Counted from the stretch's first letter, positions 14,062 through 25,405 are shown. The stretch is 64,000 bases of DNA from Gadus chalcogrammus (GCF_026213295.1 NC_079422.1:27343835-27407834), one strand, 5' to 3'. Program-made: numbers and translations. Notes: generated by a model from the letters alone, not told the origin.

Positions 14062-15485
14062 TATTGTTGTATCACTCATTGTTAAATTAAAAATACAACT
14101 TCATTCTCCGCGCATAATGATTTGTTATCTTAATATATTGATACTGTGTATGGATTAGTCCGGAAAGTCATCATGGTGGGTGTGTGTCAGCTCCTGCCTC
14201 ATCGAGAAGTTTCCTGGAAACTAAATGCTAAGGAGATTGCTTTCTCAATGCTCTATGACCACGGGTAGTGACAGCACAAGCAAGCCAAATCACAGGCAAA
14301 ATCCAATAGTCCACTTGTGCAAAAATAAACATCTTTGAATAGTCTTTGATTTCGAAATCGATTGTGTAAGGTAAAAGTTCAGGTAAGAAGCCCCTAAACG
14401 TTAAAAACGTGTCTAAGTAGCTTTTCAGTTCCTCATCACCCTACCACTCGAAATGTAAAGCTGACATTTACACAATATGCAGCAATAGTCAGAAAATACT
14501 TGGTATGGTTTTTTTTTTTTTTTATATTACCATTCAATTATTTTTGCAATCCTGCTGTCAGTCCCTAGAAGAACATGGCAGCAACGGTTGTGTTTGAACT
14601 ATACAGGCTTAACGATCCATGTGACCACCCCGCCCGGCAAGGATCAGGTGTCGCAACTCTTTTCTCTCTATGGGACTAAAGCACAGCATTTATGCAGTTG
14701 TTGAAGCGGATATTTCGATATTGTGTAAGTGGAGGAGGAAGGAAGAGGAGGAGGAGGAGATGGGGATTCAGCCTAGCACTTCTATTACTTAAACCGTTCC
14801 TATTTATAAACCCCAACGGTTAACAAAAAATTCCAGGATCACTGAACGATGAAGGCGGTCTGCTGTCTGCGACCGAGGAACGACTCAGGACCTCTTATGT
14901 CCTGAGAAACTCCCGAATTAATTATGAAGCCTGATGAACAAACTAGGTAACCTAATACATCAACCATATGAAAACACCTTACTAACCACTAACAAACCAC
15001 CAATCACCGAACCTGATAACCCTAACTAACCATCTCTTAACCTCAAGACGTCAGACCTCCCGGTTTTGCGGTCCAGTCCCGATGAGTTGGGGTCCGATTC
15101 CCGACATTAAAGTTGGGGTTAATGAATTCGCTTTTTTGCCCATTTTTTGCAAATTACTTGAAATCCTTATTCATAACCACTTACAGCCACTGAGGTTAGA
15201 AGATACTGACATGAACTTAATCAACAGTCAATCATTTTTTTTCCTGTGGAACGGGCAGGGCTCGGAAAAACTTCAGCCAATGATTTCCAGCGCCCCCGAA
15301 GTTGCATTGACAGTAAGTACGTCAATCAACGGTCGTACTGCATCCCCCTCCCCCGTGCGACCCTTCGTGCAGTACTCGTGACCCAGAGCTCGTGACCCAG
15401 AGCAAGCTCCTGTTTGTTGTTATCCTGCGGTAGCTACTGGAACTAGTTAATCCACATTTGGACCTAGCAGTAGAAGACAATTTCC

Positions 15486-15568
15486 ATGGCAGACAAGACG
15501 CCACCATCCCCACCACCACCACCTCCACCAGCAAAGAGAAGGAAAACTCTTTTTCAAAAAAAAGGTAT
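15486..15568 (+). CDS. Short proline-rich frame, possible first exon
   Basis: ATG 15486 opens MADKTPPSPPPPPPPAKRRK followed by TLFQKK, then a GTATAC that could be a splice donor. It is identical at 61617. A proline run plus a basic patch is often seen at the start of transposase-like or nuclear proteins, but I do not recognise the gene and see no second exon before the LTR sequence begins at 15618. Confidence 0.25.
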
Positions 15569-15617
15569 ACATTGTGGTGGTTATCATAATTCACCCACGG
15601 AACTATGGGTGGGGGGG

Positions 15618-15795
15618 TGTTTAGCACGGACCCGTTTAGCGGACGGAACGACCGTCCAGTTTAGTCCGGTTTTGACTTTACGAATGAACGTCTTTTTGTA
15701 TTGTGTTCATTAAAACTTTGTGCTGGATACTCCGCCTCCGACTCCGTCTCTCGTCACGACACTGGTGACCCCGACGAAGGTCTCGCTGAAGCTTC
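15618..15795 (+). mobile_element. Fragment of an older LTR retrotransposon (short LTR plus leader)
   Basis: A 144-bp LTR-like segment runs from TGTTTAGCACGG (15618) to GTCACGACA (15761) and contains ATTAAA. It is followed by CTGGTGACCCCGACG, a primer-binding-site-like sequence common after the LTRs of teleost gypsy elements. The leader is cut at 15795 by the insertion of the Gmr1-like element. The coding part of the older element is not in the window. Confidence 0.5.
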
Positions 15796-16265
15796 TGTTA
15801 CGGCTGCCGTCTAATGTGCATTTGAAGTTCCATGATTCTGTATGCAAATCCAGCTGGGGGTTTCCTTCCCGATGATTGGTCCCCTCCCTACTTCCTGGAT
15901 CCCATCGAAGCTACCAAGCACGAGTCTTCAATCAAGCCAGCTGCATAAATAGCGTGTGTGTCCACAGTTCGGGGCGGCTGTGAACCAGTGATCAGTCCGC
16001 CTCTTTGTTGCTGCCTACCATTTGTGGTGGGTTAGGAAATGGGAGTTTTGATGTCGTTGTATTGCCTGGCTGTGAATGGAGTGGTTCCAGCCAGTGTCTT
16101 TTGTTAACCCCGTGTAGTTTTCTTTTGTTGTAATTCTGTGTGCATGTGCACTCTTGTCACTTGATTAAATCCCCGAAGTTGACCTGAATCTGTCCATGGT
16201 TTCCCATTCTTTTCATTTAACATCCCAATCACGTGTTGGCTCTTAAAAATAGCCGGGTCGTAACA
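15796..16265 (+). repeat. 5' LTR of the Gmr1-like element
   Basis: 470 bp, beginning TGTTACGGCTGCCG and ending GGGTCGTAACA. It contains TAAATAG (TATA-like) near 15945. The bordering sequence GAAGCTTC is not repeated after the 3' LTR. Confidence 0.9.
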
Positions 16266-16268
16266 TAA

Positions 16269-17630
16269 ATGGGGGCTCGTCCGGGATCGTTAAATGAGAA
16301 CTATGGCAGAAAGTTTAATTTCGATGCATTTGTTGAGCATCCTACGGTTGTACAAGTGTATAATGGTAGGAAGGATGATTTAGTGGAGATAGCCATCCAC
16401 TTCAACATTCCCGTTATCAGGTCCATGCTTAAAAAAGAAATTAGAGAACGAGTGATTAGTGGATTGGTGGAACAGGGTGTGATTACTATGACTGAGCAGT
16501 TGGAGTCCGTGTCTCTTCCCCGTTCCTCAGCAGGAGCAGCGAGTGATCAAAGTGCTGAGACGCCCTCAGACTCGGGGAAAGCCTACCAGGCAGGTGAGCG
16601 AGGGAAGACCCCGTTTACTATGCCTAAGTATGATCTTTCCCCACCTAGCGGTACTGGCAGTACTGGGGCACGGCTTAAAGTCCGTCTGGCTCGGCTGCAA
16701 CTGGAAGCTCATGAGCGGGAGATGCAAGCCCAGCTCCAGCTTAAGCTGGAAATAAGAAAAGCTGAAATTCAGGCTGAGACGGCAGTGAGGCTGAGACAGC
16801 TCGAGCTTGAGGCTTCTGAAACAGGGCGGAGTGCTCATAGAGGTTTAGCTATGTCGCCACCTTCCACCACCTCCACCAGTTCACCTAAAGTGGTGTTTGA
16901 CATTAGTAAGCATGTGGCTTTAGTGTCTTTCGGGATAGTGAAGTTGACTCCTATTTCAATGTGTTTGAGAGAATATCTGCTGCTTTACAATGGCCACCTG
17001 AAATATGGACGCTTCTACTTCAGTGTAAAATGCATGGTAAAGCTCAGGATGCTATGGGCGCACTCCCTGTTGAAGATAGTTTAAATTATGCAACTGTTAA
17101 GACGGCTATCCTACGAGCATACGAACTTGTCCCCGAAGCATACCGACAGAAGTTCCGAGGTCACAAGAAAACTTCTGCTCAGACCTATGTTGAGTTTGCC
17201 CGTGAGAAGGGAACGCTATTTGATAAATGGTGTGCAACATGTAAAGTTAATGATTTCAATGCGTTGAGAGAGCTGATCTTGGTAGAGGACTTTAAGCGGT
17301 GTTTGTCTGAGCATATTGTTGTGTACCTGAATGAGCAGAAAGCAGGAGTACTTTCTGCTGCCGCTGTACTGGCTGATGAGTATGTGTTAACTCATAAATT
17401 TGCTTTTTCTCCAGTCTCAGCTGTTTCACATCCCCCTCCTACTAGATCGTTTAACCCACGTGGGTCGCAAGAGGAAATTGAATGTTATTACTGCCACCAA
17501 GTTGGCCATGTCATTGCAAATTGCTTGGCACTAAAACGCAGAGAACAGCCCTCACGCTCCTTTCAAGCAAAAGGAGTAGGACTGATTAACGCAGATCATG
17601 GGGTGAACACTAACTCATCTGATCAGAAAA
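16269..17630 (+). pseudogene. Gag of the Gmr1-like element
   Basis: In this copy the open frame begins at the ATG overlapping the primer binding site. A downstream ATG (near 16302) gives the alternative start used in the second copy. An N-terminal domain is followed by a coiled-coil-like stretch (LARLQLEAHEREMQAQLQLK, about 16690-16750), a capsid-like region and one CCHC zinc knuckle (CYYCHQVGHVIANC, 17483-17524). Relative to the copy at 62400 it lacks one base near 16315 and four bases near 16924, which break the frame. Gag packages the element RNA into particles. Confidence 0.75.
16270..16287 (+). promoter_or_regulatory. Primer binding site, proline tRNA
   Basis: TGGGGGCTCGTCCGGGAT, four bases after the LTR, is complementary to the 3' end of vertebrate tRNA-Pro. 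This is the same primer used by murine leukaemia virus-type retroviruses. Confidence 0.85.
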
Positions 17631-17639
17631 TTGATGACT

Positions 17640-18250
17640 GTTTTAAGCCATTTGTGTTTGATGCATTTGTGTCACTGTCTGGTGAGGCAGCTGATAGACA
17701 CTCCATACGGATCTTGCGAGATACTGCTTGCTCTCAATCTGTTATTTTGGCATCAGCGCTTCCTTTTTCTGATAACTCTGCTTGCCATTACCAATCAGTT
17801 CTTAGAGGGGTTGAAATGGGTTACGTACCACGGCCAGTGCACCGCATCCATATTCAGTCCACTCTCGTTACTGGATTCTTTCCAGTAGCAGTTTGTACTG
17901 AACTGCCAATCCCCGGTATCGTACTCCTGATGGGGAACGATATCGCAGGGGGTAAGGTAACTCCTACACTAGAAGTTTTAGATCAACCCCAGCGCGAGGG
18001 AAACCAACCATCAGATCAGACACCCCCAAATGTATTTCCCGCCTGCGCTGTAACTCGTGCTCGCTCCCATGAGATTAGCCCAGATGATCGTGAAGTTTCG
18101 TTGTCTGACAGTTTATTCATGTCAGTTCTCTCAGGTGACAAAGAGGAGAAAGAGGCTGGGAGTTTCTTATTACCCGTTCAGGGGGAGTCTGCTGCGCAAG
18201 CGCTTCCGACTGGCCCGGAAATGCCGTTAGCTGGAGGCACGGCATTTCCA
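17640..18250 (+). pseudogene. Protease region of pol
   Basis: In one frame with the zinc knuckle. The motif ILRDTACSQSVI (active-site Asp codon at 17720) is the D-T-A/G signature of retroviral-type aspartic proteases. LLMGNDIAGG (about 17926-17955) is the second conserved block. The protease matures the Gag-Pol polyprotein. Confidence 0.75.
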
Positions 18251-18429
18251 GTCAACCGGGCACGATTGAGCCAGATGCAGAAAGCAGACCCGACCCTGCA
18301 AGGGTGTTTTGTCAAGGTGATGAGCAACAACAAAGCAAGGGATGAAAAGGTGGCCTATATTATGGATGGTGAGCTGCTGTTACGTAAATGGTCTTCCTTC
18401 GTAACGGGTGATTCTGATTGTGATTCTGT

Positions 18430-19470
18430 TTACCAGATAGTCGTCCCTGTAGGATTCCGCCAGCATGTGATGTCAGTGGCTCACGAGAGTACGTGGGCAG
18501 GACATTTGGGCATAACCAAAACATATCAGGCCATCCTCCGACACTTCTATTGGCCAGGTTTAAAGTCGGACATTGCCAAACATTGCCGTGTTTGCCATGT
18601 GTGTCAGGTTGGGGGGAAACCCAACCAGATTGTCCCGTCTGCGCCATTACACCCCATTCCTGTGATAGCAGAGCCGTTTGAGCGAGTGATTATTGACTGT
18701 GTTGGCCCTCTACCTCGAACTAAAAGTGGAAATCAGTATTTGTTAACCATTATGTGCGCCGCCACTCGTTACCCAGAGGCTATTCCACTCCGTTCGATAA
18801 CCGCTAGTGCCGTAGTGAAGGCTTTGCTTAAGTTTTTTTCTACTTTTGGATTACCGCGGGTGATCCAGACAGACCAGGGCTCTAATTTTAAGTCTGGTCT
18901 CTTCGGACAGGTACTCAAGAGCTTGAGTGTGCATCACGTCGTGTCGTCTGCATACCACCCCCAGTCGCAAGGGGCTTTAGAGCGCTGGCATCAGACACTA
19001 AAGTCGATGCTCAGGAAGTACTGTGTTGAGACGGAGAAGCAGTGGGATGAGGGAGTTCCCTTTGTCTTGTTTGCGGCCCGTGATGCTGTGCAGGAATCAA
19101 TTGGGTTTAGTTCTGCACAGCTTGTTTTCGGCCACACACCTCGTGGGCCGCTTAAGTCACTGCACGAGCAAGTCTTAACTTGTGAATCTGCTCCCAAAAA
19201 GCATGTGGGACTATGTCACCCAGTTCCGTGAGCGTCTTCTACGAGTTAATGCACTTGCTAAAGTCACTCTTAGTGACTCACAATTCAAGATGAAGCGCCA
19301 TTACGATCGCTCCGCTGTATCTCGCAGTTTTGAGGTAGGCGACAAAGTTCTGGTGTTGCTGCCCACCACCAGTTCCGTTTTCGCTGCTAAATTCTCCGGT
19401 CCGTATGCCGTTAAAGAGCGTCTTAGTGACACTGATTATGTACTCTGTACTCCAGACAGAAGGCGTAAAA
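18430..19470 (+). pseudogene. Integrase with GPY/F module, placed before RT
   Basis: An HHCC zinc domain (HESTWAGH to CRVCHVC, about 18482-18606) is followed by the catalytic core. Asp codons lie at 18695 (IDCVGP) and 18872 (QTDQGS), and the Glu codon at 18980 (GALERW), giving a D,58,D,35,E spacing typical of gypsy and retroviral integrases. After a frameshift near 19207 the chromatin-binding GPY/F module follows (KFSGPYAVKERL, about 19387). Placement upstream of reverse transcriptase is the diagnostic oddity. Confidence 0.85.
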
Positions 19471-19909
19471 CTAGAGTCTGTCACATAAACATGTTGAAAT
19501 GTTACCAGTCCTGCGGGGACAGGGTTAGCGCTGCTGTTACCTCGCCCTTAGTAGCTGAACCGTCAGACGTTAAAGTTGCTGCTCTCATTGTGACAGACCC
19601 TGTGGGTGCTCCCCACGGAGATGACCCACCGTTGCGCGTTCCTACCCATCAGCCGGTCCGACTTCCAAATTCGGAGATGCTTGCAAACCTGTCAAGCTGT
19701 TTTCAGCACTTAACTGTTGGACAGCAAAGTGATCTGGAGGTGCTGATTGGCCGGTACAATTGTCTATTCAGCGACGTTCCAACCCGCACGTCGGTCCTGA
19801 AACATGATATAGAGGTAAAAGAGGCGCGCCCAATAAAACAACATGCTTACCGTGCCAACCAGGCCAAACGTCAGTTGATGAAGCAGGAGGTAGATATCTC
19901 CTACAAAAT

Positions 19910-21078
19910 GGTTTGGCTTCTGCTAGTTCCAGTCCGTGGAGTTCGCCGTGTTTGCTAGAAACTAAACCTGACGGCTCCCCCAGGTTTATCTCAGATTTCC
20001 GCAAGGTAAATGCAGTTACTGTTCGAGATTCGTACCCTCTCCCCCGCATGGAGGATTGTATTGATAACCTGGGCGCCGCAAATTTTGTTAGCAAGTTAGA
20101 CTTGCTAAAAGGTTATTGGCAGGTACCTTTAACGGACCGTGCAAAGGAGATTTCCGCGTTTGTCACCCCCGATCATTTCTGCCAGTACAATGTGATGGCC
20201 TTTGGCATGTGTAACGCTCCTGCTACGTTCCAGAGACTAATTAACACTGTGTTGTCTGGTCTGCCAAACTGTAACGCTTACCTCGATGATTTGATCATTT
20301 ACACAGATACCTGGGAGAATCACATGCGTGTGTTGGAGCAGGTTTTTGACCGTTTGGCCTGCGCTACATTGACCTTAAACTTGGCCAAGTGCGAATTTGG
20401 AAAAGCCACCGTAACTTATCTCGGTCAGCAGGTTGGACAGGGAGAAGTGCGCCCCGTTGAGGCGAAGATCACTGCCATTAGGGGTTTCCCCATTCCAAAC
20501 ACACGTAAAGCGCTGCGTCGGTTCCTGGGAATGGCTGGCTACTATAGGAGTTACTCTCGCAACTTCTCTAGTGTCTCTTTTCCGCTAACCAGCTTACTCA
20601 GCCCTAAGGTAGACTACGTGTGGACCACAGAGTGCCAGGTGGCATTCGATACTGTAAAGAGTTTGTTAAGTCACGCTCCAGTGCTCGCCCCTGACTTTTC
20701 CACACCCTTTAAGCTCGAGGTAGACGCCAGCGCAGTGGGTGCTGGTGCGGTTCTGTTACAGAGGGGGGAGGATGGTATTGATCATCCTGTTGCTTACTTT
20801 TCCCGCAAGTTCAACCGACACCAGGCAAATTACTCCACCATTGAGAAGGAAACCCTTGCTCTGTTGTTAGCACTACAACACTTTGAGGTCTATGTTGGGT
20901 CTACCTCTCTGCCTGTTGTGGTGTTCACTGATCATAATCCCCTTGTTTTCTGTCCCGCATGTTTAATCACAACCAGCGACTCATGCGGTGGGCTCTGTTG
21001 GTACAAGACTTCAACCTCGACATTCAACATAAAAAGGGTTCTGAAAATGTGGTCGCTGATGCTTTGTCTAGGCGCTAG
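19910..21078 (+). pseudogene. Reverse transcriptase and RNase H of the Gmr1-like element
   Basis: RT blocks are all visible: FISDFRKVN, YPLPRMEDCI, KLDLLKGYWQVPL, FGMCNAPATFQR, and the catalytic YLDD (20279-20290) in NAYLDDLIIYTD. RNase H follows (LEVDASAVGAGAVL, STIEKETLALL, VFTDHNPLVF). A one-base frameshift near 20950 displaces the last block, whose end (VADALSRR) stops at 21076-21078. A frame break near 19895 separates RT from the upstream frame. Confidence 0.85.
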
Positions 21079-21123
21079 AGTTATGCAGGAAACCTTAACG
21101 CAAGCCGCAAAGGCTTGTAATTT

Positions 21124-21134
21124 AAGGGGGGGAG
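21124..21134 (+). promoter_or_regulatory. Polypurine tract
   Basis: AAGGGGGGGAG lies directly before the 3' LTR. It primes plus-strand DNA synthesis in LTR elements. Confidence 0.8.
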
Positions 21135-21600
21135 TGTTACGGCTGCCGTCTAATGTACATTTGAAGTTCCATGATTCTGTATGCAAATCCAGCTGGGGGT
21201 TTCCTTCCCGATGATTGGTCCCCTCCCTACTTCCTGGATCCCATCGAAGCTACCAAGCACGAGTCTTCAATCAAGCCAGCTGCATAAATAGCGTGTGTGT
21301 CCACAGTTCGGGGCGGCTGTGAACCAGTGATCAGTCCGCCTCTTTGTTGCTGCCTACCATTTGTGGTGGGTTAGGAAATGGGAGTTTTGATGTCGTTGTA
21401 TTGCCTGGCTGTGAATGGAGTGGTTCCAGCCAGTGTCTTTTGTTAACCCCGTGTAGTTTTCTTTTGTTGTAATTCTGTGTGCATGTGCACTCTTCTCACT
21501 TGATTAAATCCCCGAATTTGACCTGAATCTGTCCATGGTTTCCCATTCTTTTCATTTAACATCCCAATCACGTGTTGCGGCTCTTAAAATAGCCGGGTCG
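21135..21600 (+). repeat. 3' LTR of the Gmr1-like element
   Basis: Near-identical to the 5' LTR. Its last bases differ: after GCCGGGTCG the sequence continues GGTCTAACG instead of TAACA, so the end is damaged or recombined and no target-site duplication with the 5' side is visible. Confidence 0.88.
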
Positions 21601-22071
21601 GGTCTAACGTGGACATTTCCAGACCGGTGGAGGTGGCGCAACCCCCACGCCGGGGACGTCCGCCTGCGCCGCGCCCCGCGCTGGCCGTGGAGACTCCAGC
21701 GACCTCGTTGACCCCCGGGACCTGGGGTGGTGGACGGCGCCGACGTGCCTGCTGCTTCCTCTTCCTCGGCCCCTGTCATCCGCTCGAGACGGGGTCTCGA
21801 GCGGAAAAACAGCTTTCCGGGTGGCGTCCATGTTTTCCTCCAACGACCGAGCGAAATAATAAAACGCTTGAAGCGTGGGCGTGGCGTCAGATCCGAGATC
21901 CGAGTCGGTTCGCAGAGAATACTCGAACGCAGCATAGGTCTGGGGCTGCTTAATGTAAATGCGTTCCATGTTAACCAGATTTCTGGCGGTCCAATCAGCG
22001 AACAGAGGGAGTTGCTGAGAACGATGACGTCTAGGTTGCGCGCCAGTTTCAGTTGTAGTCAGAGGAAGTCA
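21601..22071. other. GC-rich stretch with a palindrome
   Basis: No recognised gene. A perfect inverted repeat with 11-bp arms (CCGCTCGAGAC, 3-bp loop) lies near 21780-21804. GC content and position suggest a promoter or 5' region belonging to the helicase-like fragment that follows. Confidence 0.4.
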
Positions 22072-22350
22072 ATGGAGAACGATACGAGAGAACCTATTCG
22101 GTCTGTTGAGGGATCGCTGCCGAAAATCGATCAATTAAAGCCGGAGCAAGAACAAGCTTTGCAGGGTTTTGTTGGTGGCCATGATGTTGTGGCGCTTCTC
22201 CCCACCGGGTTCAGGAAAAGTTTGATTTTCCAGTTGGCTCCGTTAGTGGTGAAGGAGTCGGGCCCGTCGCATGACATACGTCACGACCAAGCGCTATGCG
22301 ATTGGTTATGGCAGATCCAGAGTGGCACTGGGCAGATCGAATCATTTTAA
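22072..22350 (+). pseudogene. RecQ-like DNA helicase N-terminal fragment
   Basis: From ATG 22072 the frame reads to LPKIDQLKPEQEQALQGFV and HDVVALLPTGFRKSLIFQLA. This is the Q-motif region and Walker A box of RecQ-family helicases, in a form common in repeated teleost helicase copies. The Walker A glycine before KS is replaced by Arg (TGFRKS in place of TGFGKS), and similarity stops after VVKESG near 22262. It has no DEAH box or helicase C domain, so it is a dead fragment, probably dispersed with a transposable element. Confidence 0.6.
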
Positions 22351-23490
22351 AACTTCTACAGACACCCGCCTCCAAGTGAGTGAACGTTTGTCAATTGAGC
22401 AGACCTTCCAGACCTTCTGTACAAATGAAATGAAGTACGATGGTCTGGTAGGAAGTACCAGGCTAGTAATGAAGTACCAGGCTAGTTATCTTCATGGATG
22501 ACCGTGGAACCGCGGCAGGCTATAGGCCTAGTATTGTTATGATCTGGTAGTAGACTAGGCTAGAGGTGCTGCTGGCTGCACTGCCTCTGTCATGTTGGGT
22601 GTGTAGTATAGCTAGCTCAGCCTCCCGTTTGCTGGACCCTGCCACTGCCTGGGTTGACTACAGGGCCACATCTGCAATAGTGGATATTCTTTTAATTTAG
22701 TTTTTTATTATTTCAAACATAATCTTGTGTTGTTATTTCTATTCATAAACCAATTGCCTATCCAACCCTGCCCACTGCCCTTGTACCTTTCACTGTTTCT
22801 TTTCTGGTTTGTGCTCCCTGCCTCCTTCTCCTCTTCCTCCTCCTCACCACCATACCTGCGTCACCATTTGTCTCAGCATCACCTCCACTATAGTCACTGG
22901 ACTTGACTAAAACAATAATATAATAAAAGTTAGAGACCATATTCTTAAACTTTAATACTTGCATGCTGTATTTAAACTGTAACTGCAGTCTTATACTATT
23001 TATTTTTTGATATAATCTGAATAAATTACTATGTTGTAAAGGACACTAAATGCTGGTGTTAAGATTGACATGTACTGTTTACTGTTTAATTACTGTATGC
23101 ATTTTTTAAGTCTGTCTGATTCTTGTCTATTTGTTTATTGTGTGTAACACCAAGGACCATGCTGGAAATAAGTACTTTTGCATTTTGCATTCTTTGAATT
23201 ACTGTTTTAACGTCTTGATCCAGAAATAAGCCCGCTTGTGCCCCTGTCATAGCTGTGCTGCTGTGTCTTGTTCCCGCTCCATGTATCGCTGGTCTCGCTG
23301 ACGGGTGCATCAACCTTGGATTTCCCACGGATACAGTCGGTTCATTTTGGGAATTTGGCTTCGCCCAGTTTCGCGCTGTTTGCAAATATCCAGTAGGCTA
23401 GCCCAAATACATCTTTTTACATCTTAAATCAATTTAAAAAAAATCTCTATAGGTTATAAAATATAATAATATAAAATAATAATAAGCACT
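22351..23490. other. No recognisable feature
   Basis: AT-rich intergenic sequence. Small open frames on both strands show no domain. Confidence 0.5.
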
Positions 23491-23800
23491 ATGGGGGGCA
23501 GAGCCTTCAGTCGCTCTGCTCCCCAGCTCTGGAACTCTCTAACACCCGACCTCCTAAACTGTGACTCTCTCCCCATTTGCAAAGCACAACTAAAAACCCA
23601 CCTGTTTCGGACTGCCTACTCTCTCTAACCTCCATGCTTCCTGCCATTCTGCCCTATGTATTTTAACTTATTATGTTGTCCTTTCTATGTCTATTTTATC
23701 ACGTTTTTTGTATATTTCATTGTGTGTGATGTACAGTGTCCTTGAGTGACCTGAAAGGCGCTTTTCTAAATAAAATGCATTATTATCATTATTATTATTG
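23491..23800 (+). mobile_element. 3' end of a LINE (5'-truncated non-LTR retrotransposon)
   Basis: The frame 23491-23628 ends ORF2 with GGRAFSRSAPQLWNSLTP and then KAQLKTHLFRTAYSL and a stop, a C-terminal motif of fish LINE reverse transcriptases. A ~150-bp 3' UTR follows, ending CTTTTCTAAATAAAATGCAT and an ATT-repeat tail. The 5' part is missing, as is normal for LINE insertions. Confidence 0.65.
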
Positions 23801-25240
23801 ATAATAAAAAATATATATACATATACAGATATATTTTTTAATTATTATCCGGCCGGCTTGGCCTGAGGTCTCCCGAACCTCCCCATGGACAGTCCCGCTC
23901 GGTATACTGGTGACCTTATACTGGGATATTTAAATTGGAACGTTTTTGGAGAGGATTGGTCTGTGAACAAATATTATTTCTTATCAAAACAAAAAACAAC
24001 AACTTCACAGTGTGTATTCCCAGAACAAACGGGGGAATCCAACTGTTTCTGTTGGAACGCGTTACGGTTAAGGCATGTTCGCAAGCAACAGTTTCTGATT
24101 GTGAAATAGTTTGGAAGTAGGCCTACTCTACGTAGCCACACCGAGATAGTCTGAACCAGTCATGACCAATATATCAACTGTGTGCTTTCTAGTTGTTAGC
24201 GAGCCACAATGAGGATATACCTGTAACATTGTTTTATGTTTTGCAAAAGACCAGTCCCACCCCTCGATGTTTTTCGTCTTGGCACTAAATGTACGCACTT
24301 ATTGCATCATGTCGTGACTCGTAGGCCTACTTATAGTAGGCTACTTAGTTTTCTAGTATCTTATCCTATATATCTTTGTTGTACACGGGGATGGGTTAAC
24401 CTAGCGTTTATTAGTTCTTTGCACTTGTCTTGGTTCTATAAAAGCGTCAGCTAATTGCCCTAAATGTAAATGTTCCGATAATAAATAATAAATCTTTATT
24501 TGCCGCTTGACCTGCCCCTGACCTGCCCCTGACCTGCCCCTGACCTGCCCCTGACCTGCCCCTGACCTGGTGGTCGCTGGCAGGGGAGATCGATGATTTA
24601 CCTAATTACACAAAATACGCAGTTTATTATAGATTTAAATAGCTTCCTGACTGCTGGGCTGCTTATCCCCAGACATCTAAAGTTCCATTCAAGTTGTTTT
24701 AGTGTAAAATGAATACAAGCGAGACCGACCATACCTATATACGTACTGTATATGACTGGAGATATGGATAGGTTCATTCACTTGAGGTGGTGAAAAATCT
24801 AGTTTTTAAACCGTTTATTCTCTTGCCAGAAGGACTATCTAGAAGGACTAGGCTACTTTATTTTGAGAAGCCCCTGGAATCCCCATGTTTCTAATGTAAA
24901 GCAAACAACAAAAAAAGTAAGTTGATTATTTTTTTTTTGTAAGATTTGGGGCTAATTAAATAATATCCGGGGCTTTAGCCCCGAATGAAACAGCCTATTG
25001 ACGCCACTGTTCGCTGGTCGAGGTTCTGCTGTCGACGGCTCCTGGCAGTGTAGTCGACGCCAGAACCGGGTCACAGAATTGTCTCCTGTTGTTGTGTACG
25101 TTGGTGGGTTTAACCATCGTGGTGTGAGTCAGGCCCACATGCAGGTTCAGAGTTCTCTTCATGTTTTTACACGTTAAGCAGAGATTACCAAATGATCCTG
25201 CATCATAGAACTCCGTTCCAGAGAGTTGGAGATGAATGGA
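23801..25240. other. Intergenic with a small 11-bp tandem repeat
   Basis: TGACCTGCCCC is repeated about six times at 24504-24566. No gene recognised. Confidence 0.5.
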
Positions 25241-25248
25241 GAACATTG

Positions 25249-25254
25249 TTTATT
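25249..25254 (-). promoter_or_regulatory. Candidate poly(A) signal of sh3glb2
   Basis: AATAAA on the minus strand, 806 bases after the sh3glb2 stop codon. It is the first clear hexamer I noticed downstream; its use is inferred. Confidence 0.35.
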
Positions 25255-25352
25255 ATTTGTAAGTTTTTTTTAATTGAAAGCGTAATCCGGGAAAATACAT
25301 ACATATACAATACAGACAGGAGAAACACAAACGCCCGCACGCACGCACACGC

Positions 25353-25405
<53 letters not shown>
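25353..25405. repeat. (GACA)n microsatellite
   Basis: About 13 perfect tetramers, in the likely 3' UTR of sh3glb2. Confidence 0.95.

Larger units (their letters stand above)
12707..15480. other. Intergenic segment, repeated at 58866-61610
   Basis: No gene recognised. It holds a 16-bp minisatellite (13145-13262) and a (CA)n tract (13965-14061). The whole stretch recurs after the assembly gap. Confidence 0.6.
15796..21600 (+). mobile_element. Full-length Gmr1-like LTR retrotransposon (Ty3/gypsy type)
   Basis: The 5' LTR (15796-16265), primer binding site, gag, pol, polypurine tract and 3' LTR (21135-21600) are all present. Pol order is protease, integrase, reverse transcriptase, RNase H, which is copia-like, although the domains are of Ty3/gypsy type and the integrase ends in a GPY/F module. 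That combination defines the Gmr1 group known from cod and other deuterostomes. The two LTRs differ at only a handful of positions, so the insertion is young. The reading frame has several breaks (near 16315, 16924, 19207, 19895 and 20950), so this copy is not coding-competent as assembled. Confidence 0.88.

Noticed and set aside
21604..21969. Overlapping 114-127-codon frames on both strands
   Set aside because: GC-rich sequence gives open frames on both strands; none shows a domain or exon-like borders.
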